Assembly: GCA_036850595.1 (NCBI GenBank)
Contig: CM072159.1
Location: 5,731,978-5,795,977 of the forward strand
DNA length: 64,000 nt
Direction: 5' to 3'
Source: Rhyacichthys aspro
Lineage: Eukaryota; Chordata; Actinopteri; Gobiiformes; Rhyacichthyidae
Shown here: one piece after another, positions 34,601 through 45,865 of the stretch
Numbering within the stretch: the stretch's first letter is position 1
Layout: the number at the start of each line of letters is the position of its first letter
Made by a program: the position numbers and the translations under genes
The notes under the pieces: model-generated
Database searches by the model: none
What the model saw: the letters and a program-made list of their open reading frames with translations, nothing else
Told to the model about the DNA's origin: nothing

Positions 34601-37600
34601 AGATGGCTGCCAGAAACCAGCTTTTAAACCTGGCAGACTATGTAGATGATGTAGAGAAACGAAGAGAGAAGAGAGAAAAAAATTTAGAAACGTCCACCAA
34701 GACTGTGCAATTTCAAAATGTTCTAATCATACATTATTTTTCCTGTATTTTCTGTTTACTATGTTTACTTACTTTTACACCAAACAAATGTTTTATTTAA
34801 CAATTGTATAATGTGTTACACTAGATTTTTGTAAAAATAAGATCACTAAATAGATGGCTCGGTTTAGGCTTGGTGCTTCCAAATATGATAATAACCTATT
34901 TCTCAATAAATATTTAAACATCTGTTATGCAAACACTGAAACTTTCAGAATATGTCATTTATTTTACGTCCCCTCACAAAGCTAGAAGCATCCCAGTGAT
35001 GAATGGAAAACTAGAATGATTGATCATCTCTTTGTCAAAACCAAAATGCTAACGAGTTCTCAACACAATCTGGTTTATGTTAAAATAGATTGGGTTTATT
35101 ATGATGAAAGCCTAGGTTCTGCTTTGGGTTTGGTCTGGATTTTGCAGTTATTGAAAATCTGACTTGAATTTAAAATATAATTTAATCAGGAAACACAAGT
35201 TAAAGCTGTTTTCACAATGCCTTGTTCTTGTCTGAAATTAATTTGGGTACAGTGTGGTTATTTTACTTTGTAGGACAGTCACATTGCCCCCACTCACGCC
35301 AAATTCTTCAATGAAATCGAACATACCACATTTTTAAAATGATTCTGCTATAAACTGACAGGTTAACAACATGATCAGGGTACTTTAAGTGATTACTTTT
35401 TTAAAGATTATTGTCTGGTACTGGTACTGGTACTGGTATTGGTGCTGTTTTCTTTTAATTCATGGTAAAACAATATATTGCTACTATATAAAATCACATA
35501 CAAAATTCTAAAACTAAATGTTATCTTATCAAAACATATTCAAAGACAGCTAAGCCACTGTTATATTTTTATTTAGAAGCTCTCTTATATCAGATGTAAT
35601 ATCATGGTTGGCTTATAATTACCTCTCACCTCAAGCCTCTGTTTACTTTGTAACGTCATTCATGTCCCTGCCCCCAGGCTGTTTATCTAGCCTTTTCTCT
35701 CTCTTCAAACCCAGACCTTTTTCCTCCATTTCCTCTGTTTCACCCGATCTAACCCCTGGCTCTTTGGCCACACCGCTGAAATGTAACTCCCGTAATACCC
35801 CTAGACCTCTCTCTGCTCTTATGCATCCAACTCTTCTGGGCTTAACTTCAAATTGTATATTATACATTTAATGACTTTCAACTCCACAAGGCATGATAGA
35901 AACAGAGGCATGATAGAAACAGAGGCACGATAAGTCATTTTGTCCAAAATGCCATGATTCTGTTGCAGTTTGTTAACATAAGTATGGAGGTGTTTCATCA
36001 AGGAGGTGTTTTGTTTTGTTGTGGTACCTGCTCAGTTGTTGTGTAAACTGTGAAGGTGGCATGTTCAGCGAAAAACAAACAAGTAACAGCTGTGTCCCAG
36101 AGAACTATTGGCTAATGTTTAAAACAATGAGGTATTTTATCATTTTTGTGCTTTTAAAACTCCATCCATCTTCTTCCACTTATCCAGGGCCGGGTTGCAA
36201 GGGCATCATCCATGTGTTTTCTCAGCAGTGCTAGAAAACTACAGGATTGCTAAGAGGGTCAAGACCAAGTTCATAATACTGAGGCTAAAATTTCAGAAAT
36301 TGAAATACAAGTCTCACCATCACTGAGTGTTTTTTAAACACTCTTGGGTACTACCACTCTAGCTTTCATGTTGTTTGAAAAAGGCAGATCTGTGTTATAG
36401 GTCTTCCTGGGAACAATTACATGTACAATATTTGAAAGGGAGATTCCTTATCTTCATTTACAAATACAATGTGAAACTGAAACATTTGACCTTGGTAGAC
36501 ATCATGGAATCTAACCTGTCCTCATCTGAGTCATAACAAGCAATGTTTTTTCACTGGCCTGTCTTGTCCTTAACTGATCTGATGAAGCCACTGGACGTCA
36601 CTTAGAACATTACTGGTGAGCACAATGACTGACACAAACCTGAGCATTTTGACAGCCATGTGGATGATTGAGTTAGTAATTGGGACAAACCAAACTAGTC
36701 ATTTCATATTATTATGCGCAATAACAATTTTCGTATTATTTTTCTTATTACTTTCTTATTCTGGGTCAAGTTGAAAGGGTAGAAGTCTAAGAAAGAATTC
36801 CCATTTTCCTCTTATCACCAAGCCACACTGCAGAAAAAAAGATCTTTTAATGTTGGTTATTTGTAAGTGAGACCTCCTGGTCATGGCCATCAGTAAGGGT
36901 AAGATTGTAGAATCTTACATTGAGAGTTGGGCACAAAAAAACATGATGCTGTGTCTATCTGCCCATGAGTCTCCTGCCTGCATTCTTGCCTAACAAAACT
37001 TCAAGATAAGTGAACTCTCCATTGAAACAGTAACTCTCCCTCAACCATCATCATTAGTGTCAATACAGATAGTTACGAATAAAAGACCAGCATGTTATAA
37101 AAAGATAAACAAAAGAGAACAGTTTGAGCCACACGAATCCTTCTCATTTGTACGATCATAATACACCAAACTACACAAAAGAGACAATACAAGTAGTGCA
37201 CTGGCTTATTTTCAGTGACACTGAAGGTAGAAGAGCCTCAAGATTAGTATTGAGCTCCCTGCCTTCATTCCTGTAATTAGGCGGGTTTGTTTATTCCAAA
37301 CACCTTCATAAATGTTCACAGATGCTGCACAAGGCTGTGGGTGTAGCGCTTCAAAACAACACACGTGGTTTGTGCTTAGGAGGACATTTTGCCTCGGTTG
37401 GACACAATGGACAAAGCATCAAAAACCCTAAAGCTCATTTCTCATCCCTTTGTAGCTGATCTCTGATACTGATCTCTTTGAAGCACAGGCTTAAATACAA
37501 ATTTGATAAACATGGAAACATCACCAAAAACAAGGGTGGGAAATAGTTTATAACAGTTGCATATAGTCTGTGTACATGTAAAGATAAATAAGAGTCTGAG

Positions 37601-39860
37601 TGATGCAGTGAATGCCTGAGTCTATTCCTTGTAGGGTAACGTAGTAGGTGGGATTCTCCTCTGGCCAACGGCGCCATGTTTGCTTTCCATTGTGGGACAC
37701 CACAGTTTAAATTTGGCCTGTTGGACGTGTGCGAAATAGAGGGGCTTCTATCACAACAAGAGCACAAATGTAGCTTAGTGGTTCCACAAGTGTTTAGACA
37801 AATCACTTCGGCAAACAGATTTCCCCATCACTGGGATCTGTGGTTCTAACCAGTCTGGGTAATACTACTGGCTGGGTACAATATCCCGTTTTTCTTTTTG
37901 ATTTTTACGAAGATTGTGAAAAATATTTCTGCCTTCTCCACATGGTGTACTTTCCGATTTGAAAATAAAGTTCAAAAGGATGTGGTTGGCACTTGTGGGG
38001 ATATGATAACTGAAAATCGATGTGTGTGGTGGGGGGACTTGAAAGAAAATTCTTAGTTCATATTGAATTCTGTGGTTGAGAGAGACATTTAGCTTTCCTA
38101 AGCAGACATCTGTCTAGATATTGCGGCTGACATGACAGACTAGGTGGTCGTATTGCGCTCAATTCCCACTGCGACTTTGCCAGGAGACGTGTCACTCAAG
38201 CCCAAGCTCTGCCCTAGTTTCACACAAGACACACAACAGTCGGCTGAATGGAACGTTCAGGGGTTGAAAAGGACAAATATCAGGTACTGATGTTTGCCAG
38301 CTTTAGCTCACTTGTTTATAACATGACCAATTCAACCCTTAACGCACAAACTTGAAAGAGTGTTGTCCATATAAGGAAAAAGCACAAAAAAGAAGGAAAG
38401 GATATTGGTCTTATTTTTACCATATGTTGAAATGTTCTCAATGAGTGTACTCTTTGTCTCAGCGCCCAAAATGACATATTGTTCTTGAGCTAGGAGGTTC
38501 AATAGGGCACATCCACGGCACAACACAGAGAAATGTTTTTTGTGGAAATAAATAAATAAATAAATAAATAAAGCTTTTTTTTTCTTTTTTTAAAGGTAAC
38601 AAATACAGCACAATTTAGTGAGATGGGGCAAAAAGGTACACATGTCTTAATCTGAACAGTAGGAACATTGGCAGTAATTCAACCCCCAAACTTGTTATTA
38701 CACATATCAAAGTGGCTTCTTTTAACCACACCTTTGATCTTTCCAAGGCCTTATGCAAACACAGTGTTTTCAACTCACCAACTACTAATTAGCCAAACCA
38801 ATCAACTCAAAACCTTATGTAACTCACTGGGTTTACATGCACCACTTAGTTTGGAATTCTCACAGTTTTATTATGCCGTTTGACTGGAGTGCTGTCCTTG
38901 TCTGAATTCACATGCACAGGCGGGGACTGGAGTGTTGAGTCCACAGTGCTCTTCTGAAAATCTCTCTTAAATATAGTGACAACAACTTATAACACTTGAA
39001 AGCACAACTAACAAACATGTACACTGTGGGATAATGTACCAGTCAGTACCCTTGACCTAACCTGACAAGCCTGAGTCTGTTCCACTCCTCAAGATCTGTT
39101 CCACAGAACCGTCTGGGAGGGATTCCTTAGAAAGTGTTTGCAAAGGCCAGGTTCCTTAAATGAGCAATTGGCTAGTGATTGTATTTATCATCAGTAATTC
39201 AATGCAGTTTTATCTTGTCAGAGCAACACCCTGTTGTTTATGTTAGTAATGGTAAAAGGATTGCTGCGTCTTCAAACCTAAACCCATGCCCAGCCGGTGC
39301 TGGCGGTGGTGGGACAAATACTTTGCTTGGAGAAGTTTAAGTGTTAAATGCAGAGAATGGGCACAGTCAAGTGATTGAGTACTGTTCTACACACTGGATG
39401 TGTTACATTGTGATAGTGTTCGACTCTACTTTTTGCCAGCTCTGGAACATGTGCAGAGTGCTTATACCAATCTCAGTTCTGATAAACCATCCCGGCTAGA
39501 AAATGCAATGTCCTGAAGTGTTAGCTTGAACTTACTACCATCCCAGTCATGCTAAGACATACACACATTTTAAAAGTCTGATTATAGTTGGACTAAGGCA
39601 ATATTTACAATTTCCCCAGTGCCATGCTACTGGACTGAGTGTTAGGGTGGGCCCCAACAATTTGAAAAGACTTCAGGATTGCTTAAGGATTTTTGTCATT
39701 GTTTATATCTAAGTCCAAAAGAGTATAACATTTAGGTAAAGGAAGATGTTATCTAAATGGATGTATTGAAATGATATTGTATGATTCAACGTGTCATCGG
39801 TTTTGTGGCACTGTGTGATTTACAAGCTTAAAGATAGTTGCCCCCCATTTAATTTTGAAC
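31661..39860. other. Intergenic sequence
   Basis: No gene is supported. It contains a 145-residue frame at 33,505-33,942 without a domain, a (TGGTAC)n run at 35,416-35,440, two tandem copies of gcatgatagaaacagag at 35,892-35,925, a piece of a fish dispersed repeat at 36,160-36,215 (tccatccatcttcttccac) and an (AAAT)n run at 38,548-38,572. Confidence 0.4.
38546..38573 (+). repeat. (AAAT)n microsatellite
   Basis: Six to seven copies of AAAT in perfect tandem followed by poly-T. Confidence 0.8.
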
Positions 39861-39863
39861 TAA

Positions 39864-41052
39864 TGTAATGAATACGGCCAAAACTGCTAAAGAATCTACT
39901 GTCAAGGTTTATTTACCGCCTAGTCTAATGTGTTTTGGAAAGAGGAATATTTATGCCTGTGTACTCAGCTTCACCAGCAGGGGGCACTGGATGCCTTACG
40001 CGTCAGTAACTGACGCTGGTCGAAGAAGAGTACTCCAGTCTACAGAGTAAAGAGAGCGGTCCTGATAATGACTGTATTCTTTTGTCTTTTGCAGGTAAGC
40101 TGGGTGTAAATAACACATAAATGAAAAACAACGGTAGTAATGGTTCTTTGGCGCCTTAGAGTGTCACACATCAAACAAAGAAGACTAAATTGAGTTTGAG
40201 TTTGTGAGTGCGAGTGGCCACTTTGCGCCATTAAGATGGAGGACATAAATCCGTGGCGACTGCAGCTTGATAAAGAACTTGTTGATGTTTTGTGTTGTGT
40301 GTTCCAAAATAAGAAATGTAAGTGCTCGAAAATGAACAGGGTTATAGTATAAGCATGAGTGTACTGAAAAGACCTGTTGCATGGAGTAAAAGTGTAAATG
40401 ATATGAAGCAGCAGTGTGAAGTGTCAAGCTAAGCTAAACGGTACAGGCGTGGACCATATACAAGTGTTAAATCTGTTATTAAACTAGGGCTAGAGTCAGT
40501 TTTATTCATTTTTATTTGGTTTTTAGCAACACTGTGTATTCTGTAAATCATGTGTGTTTACCAGATTAAGTGTTGAAATGCTTATTGTCATTCCACTGGG
40601 GTTAAAGGAGATTAAAATAATAAATACGGTTATTTATAAATACAGTACAAGTCCTTGATTTACAATATGTTTTCGTCAGTTCATGAGGTTAAAAACAATA
40701 AAGTTTATAGAAGCACAACAGGGTAAAATGCATATAGTTTTGTCATTTCATGATGATCATGTTTAAAAGAGTGTATATACCTGCCCAAATGTTTAAGTGC
40801 TGAACCAGTATTGTAATACATTTACAAAGAGATTAGTTATTTTTGATTATTGTGCATTTTACCAGTACTATGTATTGTATTTGTGTTATTAGTACTTGAT
40901 AGGTTTATATGTTGCCAGTCAATGAAGAGTAGTAGTCTACAGTGAACATGCAAAGAGTGCGCTCCTGATAATTCTTTTGTCTTTTGCAGCTTCTACAAAA
41001 ATAAATGTGTTGCAACAAGAGTGAGCGTCCCCTCATTCTTAACCCTGTAACA
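39864..41052 (+). mobile_element. Possible gypsy-type solo LTR with internal duplication or insert
   Basis: A 5'-TGTAAT...TAACA-3' interval shows several LTR traits: a downstream AATAAA at about 41,001-41,006, a GTTGCAACAAGAGTGAGCG segment and CTCATTCTTAACCCTGTAACA at the end. A motif of about 70 bp is present twice: 40,022-40,094 and 40,923-40,989 (both have gaagagta, tctacag, ctcctgataat or tcctgataat, and tcttttgtcttttgcag). The roughly 895 bp between the two copies begin with GTAAGC and end with TTTTGCAG. The outer ends do not show a clear 5-bp target duplication, so the borders are tentative. Confidence 0.35.
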
Positions 41053-42639
41053 CTTTAACACTTCATTTCACTCCACAGCTGCAGCGCTTGGTTTACTGCA
41101 AACACCTCAGTAAGTGTTCACAGATGGTGTTCAAGTTGGCAGACTGTAGTGTCCCAGTCGAATACTTTCTCATCATCCGAGAAGCTCAGAGGAGGATGAC
41201 ACCGGCGCAGGGCAGAGAGAGGGCAGACGGGAGGAAATATTTCCAATATATTATGGAGAGGTTAATTGGTAAGGAATACAATATGTCTTTGAGTTCGTGG
41301 GTGTCAGTCTCACGCTCTCCTCCTCAATCTCCCACTCCACCCCTTTCTTTCTTTCCCTTCCTGTCTCTCTCTTAACAAGTCACTGAGAAAAAATGTGGTT
41401 CCAATTAGGCACAGGGAAAAAGAACAACCCAGAACAGCAATCTGCAGATATGACTTAGGTAACAACTCATTTTCAAATGTACATACATCTTTCAAACAAA
41501 TGTTACACGTTATTTCTTTACTGTATGTAAATAACAACACCCACTGCTCTGTTGAGAAAAAATAAAAAAACAGCAAAAAGTTAAAATATGGCAAATTAAG
41601 TGAGAAATACAGTACAGTTTCAAGTCAAGATACGTGCATGGGATAACATAAACTAGCATTTGACGTAATAATGAATAAACCCATGTCTCCAGTAAGAATC
41701 TTGTACCATCTCGACTTTTGACCATTGAATTTGAAAACACTAAATCTAAGGCCCCAGACAGTGATTGGCACCAACGAGGCTTAGTACATGGTATAAATGG
41801 GCTAAAGGTGACTTGAATGTGTCGTGGGAGAGGCATTTGGAGGTGGCCTTGATCCTTTTTATTCAGGTGTATTTGGATCTTTGTGAACATGTAAATGGAT
41901 ATACATCCTGGGTCGCTTTGAAAGACAGCTGTTGCATTTAGGCTCCTTATTATGCCAGTATATATTAACAGATGTGGAAATTATGAAGTGTTTTACATCA
42001 GAGAGTGTCATCACACAAGAAAAAAAAAGTTTAAGGTTAACATTTCATTTATAATAGTATATCAGACCGTAATACGTGAAGATCTCAATGTGCATCTTAA
42101 TACTATCAATGTCTTGCATACAGCAAAATTGACTTTCTAGGTAAGATAAAAAGAAGTCAAGAGGCAGAAAAGCACATTTAAAAAGTGAAAAGCAAATGTA
42201 ATTTTGCATAAAACTGATCTAATGCAGACCAAGTGTGAATACAAGGTGTTGAAGTGGCTACTTGTGTCTGGATAGAGGGAAGATGGACTCAAATGCAAGG
42301 TCTGAAAAGGGCCCTTCGTAGAAAAAAGGGAAGAATTTATTATTAATGTGTCTTTGTACTTTCTATTTAGCATTGTATTTGACTTTGATTGGAAGGCTTC
42401 TTGGTACCAGTATCCCCCCTTGCAGTCCAACCATTCATTAAGTCCATTTGCAGCTATTACAATGTAACTGCACTTTTGCCAGTTATGTAACTTCAAGTGA
42501 TGCCCATGACTAAAACATTCTTTAAAATGCTTCCTGAGGTATCTCCAAAATAAACTGATATATTCTCAGAGGTTCCTTAAAAAAATCACTTCAACTTCCA
42601 ACTGCTTAGTCTGGAAAGTTTACGCCTCCTCAGTCCTGT
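41053..42639. other. Sequence upstream of the lpar1 promoter
   Basis: No gene is supported. A CT-rich patch lies at 41,310-41,372. The open frames (41,088-41,375 plus, 41,890-41,510 minus, 42,496-42,137 minus) show no domain. It may contain distal regulatory DNA of lpar1. Confidence 0.4.
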
Positions 42640-42830
42640 CATAAACAAATGTTGTGAATGCGCACTTAATACAACCTTTAAGAATCAAAATAAACTATAG
42701 ACACGCTTCAATGCCACTCTTTGTCACTCTGTGCGGCGTGTGTAGCCCCGGTGCGTGTTTGTGTGTGCGTGAGACTGACGTCATGCGCAGACAAAGGTCC
42801 TCTCGTGTGGAGAGCGTAGTGGCAGTGGGT
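42640..42830 (+). promoter_or_regulatory. lpar1 promoter region with palindromic CRE
   Basis: Base composition changes here from AT-rich to CpG-containing. TGACGTCA, the perfect cAMP-response element, lies at 42776-42783 and is directly followed by TGCGCAG, an NRF-1-like half site. No convincing TATA box is visible. The transcription start probably lies shortly downstream, before or within the GC-rich purine segment at 42,800-42,880. I infer promoter function from position ahead of a spliced leader exon; the exact start cannot be read. Confidence 0.55.
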
Positions 42831-43184
42831 CGGAGTGAGAGCGGAGCGCCAGCGCAGAGAGGCACGGACTTACTTTATGCACTGACAGGACATCTTCCTC
42901 GGAAAGCGAAACAAACTGTCTAAACTCATCCTCACCAGGAAAAAGACTGAAGACCGGTTTCTTAGACGGACCTAAAATGAAAGGCTTACCTGGCAGTACT
43001 TTTTTGGAGTCTTGTATCACATCGATTCCACTTTGACACTGACTGAGCTGTGCGAACTTTCCTCTAGCTGTTTCTTGGAGGAATTTTGGGCACATTGACT
43101 CAATCGCCTGTTAGACTTTTTTAGGAACGAATCTGGGAGTAAACTGCACTGTCTACCTACCGCTATCTGTCTGGAAAATACGCT
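42800..43184 (+). other. lpar1: lpar1 non-coding first exon (5' UTR)
   Basis: A GC-richer non-coding segment ends at a consensus donor, GCT|GTAAGT, at 43184/43185. It lacks a long open frame in phase with the receptor, as expected since the receptor start codon lies in the next exon. It contains a short upstream open frame, ATG 42977 to TGA 43036 (19 codons). The left border is an estimate, and assignment to lpar1 rests on orientation, the donor and the absence of any other gene in between; a further leader exon inside the intron is possible. Confidence 0.5.
42977..43036 (+). promoter_or_regulatory. Upstream open reading frame in the lpar1 leader
   Basis: ATG with AAAATGA context, 19 codons and TGA, all inside the inferred leader exon. 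Such frames can lower translation of the main frame. No function of the encoded peptide is suggested by its sequence. Confidence 0.35.
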
Positions 43185-43617
43185 GTAAGTATTTTGCATT
43201 CCTCAACTTTTAACCATTGAAGCTTAGTGTTTTGGGTTTTTTTTAAGGCTTGATTTTGTATGTGTGCTATTTCAGTGTAGGTATCTTTTCATAATCAAAG
43301 TATACCTGCCACGTAGACGTGTGGAGACGGCACTGGCTGCAGATAAAAGTTCTGATGGCATAAGCAGATGCCCGTCTTCTGTGCGCACCGTTATTTGGTT
43401 TTGACGCGCACGGTTTGTTGTGCGCAATGAGAGGTTTACGACAGGGACGCCGTGGGGTGAAAAGACTTGTTGCGCCAGAGCTGGGTCTTAATCATGCTCT
43501 GGGACTGGAATAGTGTTTGTGCAGGCGAGTAGTGGAAAAAAGGCAGCGCTGGGACTGAGAGGGAAAAGTTTCACATGCGTCTTCATTAGGATTTGAATGG
43601 ACTTCTTCTGTTACCTG

Positions 43618-44395
43618 GGTTTTTACCCCTTATTCAGTCCTGGTTTAGTCCTTGTTTAGTCCAGATGTAGTCCTTGTCCATATTAGTCTTAACATAGTCC
43701 CAGTTAGACCTACTTTAGTCCATGATTGAGTCCTGAATCCCTTTTTTCTGGATTTGGTGCCAGTTTAGTCCTTGTTGAGTAGTGGGTTTGTTTAAGGTTT
43801 AGCATTTGAATAATTTAAGTTTAGTCTGGTGTTTAGTCAGGGATTTAACTCTGGGTTTGTTTTGCCCTAGAATTAATCCCAGTTTAGTCTTGGTTTAGTT
43901 CTGGTTCATTGTGGGTTTTGTCTTGATTTAGTACGAGTTTCATTAGAATCTTTTTGCTTTTTCCCTGGTGTAGTTCTGGTTAAGTCCTTATTTAATCTTG
44001 AGTTAAAATTGCAATTTATCCCTTGCTTTGTCCTGGGCTCATTCCTGGCTTAGTCTATGGTTTGATTTATTCCTGACTTAGTCCTGATTTACCACATGTT
44101 TATCTCATGGCCTTAGTTCTGGTTATGCCCTAGTCTAAGACTAGTCTTGGGCTAAGTTCTGGGTTTAATTACAGTGGACTTTAGTTCTGGGTTTAGAACT
44201 GACGTTAAGTTGTAATTTAGTCCTTGGTTTGGTCCAGGTATTGACTAATTTAATTTGTCTAGCTCTGTCATGTTAGACGTTAGTTCTGGTTAAGGCCATT
44301 TTCAAGTCTTAGTTGATTCCTGGATTGAATTACAGCGAGTTTTAGTCCTGGGTTTAGTCCTGGAATCAGTCCTGGTAGGTTTAACTCCTGAGGTC
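43618..44395 (+). repeat. Degenerate TTTAGTCCTGG minisatellite
   Basis: About 780 bp in which words such as tagtcctggtttagtcc, tagtccttg, tagttctgg and gagtcctgg recur every 10-25 bp, all on the same strand and with many substitutions. This is an old, decayed short-unit tandem array. It starts about 430 bp into intron 1. Confidence 0.85.
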
Positions 44396-44976
44396 TTTTT
44401 TCTTCTTCAAATAAACACATTCTAATCTTTAGTGAAACACTATTTCTCTTGAGTCCTGGTCCAAGAGGAACTGGTTGTATAATGGTGATGAGCAGGACTG
44501 CAGCTTATTAATAGTCCTCAAACATTTCTTGTGGATTTGGACCAGTCCCAAAGTACACGCCTTGATGCTGCTTACTACGACTAGAGTCAATACACCGTGC
44601 TGAGTCCTGGACCCAGCCGCGCACATTCAACAACTATATTATGAACTTGTGTAATTTTCCACTTGGTTCTGCTCATGACACGACGAGGCTAGGTCTGGGA
44701 ATGTGGCTTCAACAAACAGACCACAGACATTTTAGGTGTGCAGTAGGATGGATTATATGTTGTGCATTAGAATGATTTTCAACAAGAGTTATGTGCATTC
44801 TGAAAACATTTTAGTCGGTTATAACTTGGACCAAGATGAAGCAGTGCACAGATGTTTTGTGTCTTATGTTATAGATTCATACATCATACATTCTGTTTCA
44901 GTTCTAATTTACATTTCCTTAGCCTTTTTTTTGAGTGCAATTTTGCATGCTTTTTTTTTTTTCAGCATATGAACAC

Positions 44977-45257
44977 GCATTGTGTTCTGTGTCCTGATTG
45001 GCTAAGGGAGAACTCGTGCATTGTGTTCTGCGTCCTGATTGGCTAAGGGAGAACTCGTGCATTGTGTTCTGTGTCCTGATTGGCTAAGGGAGAACTCGTG
45101 CATTGTGTTCTGCGTCCTGATTGGCTAAGGGAGAACTTGCGCATTGTGTTCTGCGTCCTGATTGGCTAAGGGAGAACTTGCGTATTGTGTTCTGCGTCCT
45201 GATTGGCTAAGGGAGAACTCTCGCATTGTGTTCTGTGTCCTGATTGGCTAAGGGACT
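44977..45257 (+). repeat. 41-bp minisatellite, seven copies, one CCAAT box per unit
   Basis: Units start at 44977, 45018, 45059, 45100, 45141, 45182 and 45223, exactly 41 bp apart, with the last one incomplete. Each carries TCCTGATTGGCTAAGGGA without change, while other positions vary (TGTG/TGCG, ACTCGTG/ACTTGCG). GATTGGCT is an inverted CCAAT box as bound by NF-Y. Confidence 0.95.
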
Positions 45258-45662
45258 ATAGACCATTGTCAATCAGTCTCCTCCGTGCCGTGTCTCCTGT
45301 ACAGTACAGAATGCGTTCGGCCAAATTTACATAAATGTTCGACCACTAGCAGTGTGACTCTGAAGTGCTGTATGTTTGCAAGTTTTCTACCCGACAAAAC
45401 CCACAATGTCCATGAAACGTTCTGCACCGACAAAGGCACCTGCGGTCGCACCCAAAAGGCAGAGGAAGATGCTAAGGTTTGAACTTTGAGAGTGTTTAAA
45501 CAAGAGAGAAATGTGAGAAAATGTTAATGCCTGTTTGTGAAAAGCGTATAAAGTGTGTGGTGAGGGGTTTTACAGCCTTAAAACATATATAATACTTGTA
45601 AAAAATAAAGCTGACTACTTATTTTTTAGAACGTAACCCCCACGATAAACGAGGGACCACTG
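45258..45662 (+). mobile_element. Tigger/pogo-type DNA transposon fragment
   Basis: The right end (45630-45662) reads ACGTAACCCCCACGATAAAC then GAGGGACCACTG and abuts TA; its reverse complement, CAGTGGTCCCTCGTTTATC, is the typical Tigger/pogo terminus. A short frame at 45406-45489 encodes a basic start (MKRSAPTKAPAVAPKRQRK) like the N-terminus of Tigger transposases, then stops. No left terminal repeat was found, and the 41-bp array may lie within or beside the element's 5' part. Non-autonomous. Confidence 0.65.
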
Positions 45663-45834
45663 TATATATATATTTCACACTTCTTGGACACCAAAAGCAC
45701 AACCCACTAACCTTCTGTTTATTGGACGCCCTGCTCTATCTCTATCGCTCTATATACACATATGTGATGAATAGGCCTAGTCAAACATACAGATTTTGAG
45801 TGACTATGCTTAAAGCAACCCTTCCTAACTTTTA

Positions 45835-45865
45835 GCCAGCAGAGGGCGCAAAAAAAAAAAAAGCG
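45835..45865 (+). repeat. Poly-A run after AGCAGAGGGCGC
   Basis: The word agccagcagagggcgc followed by about 13 A residues looks like the junction of a small retroposed repeat. Nothing further can be identified. Confidence 0.3.

Noticed and set aside
42654..42923. 89-codon plus-strand frame over the lpar1 promoter.
   Set aside because: It spans the promoter and leader; open because of GC-rich composition, with no similarity.
44977..45257. Regularly spaced array considered as a CRISPR.
   Set aside because: The 41-bp units are directly adjacent with no unique spacers, and the context is a vertebrate intron.
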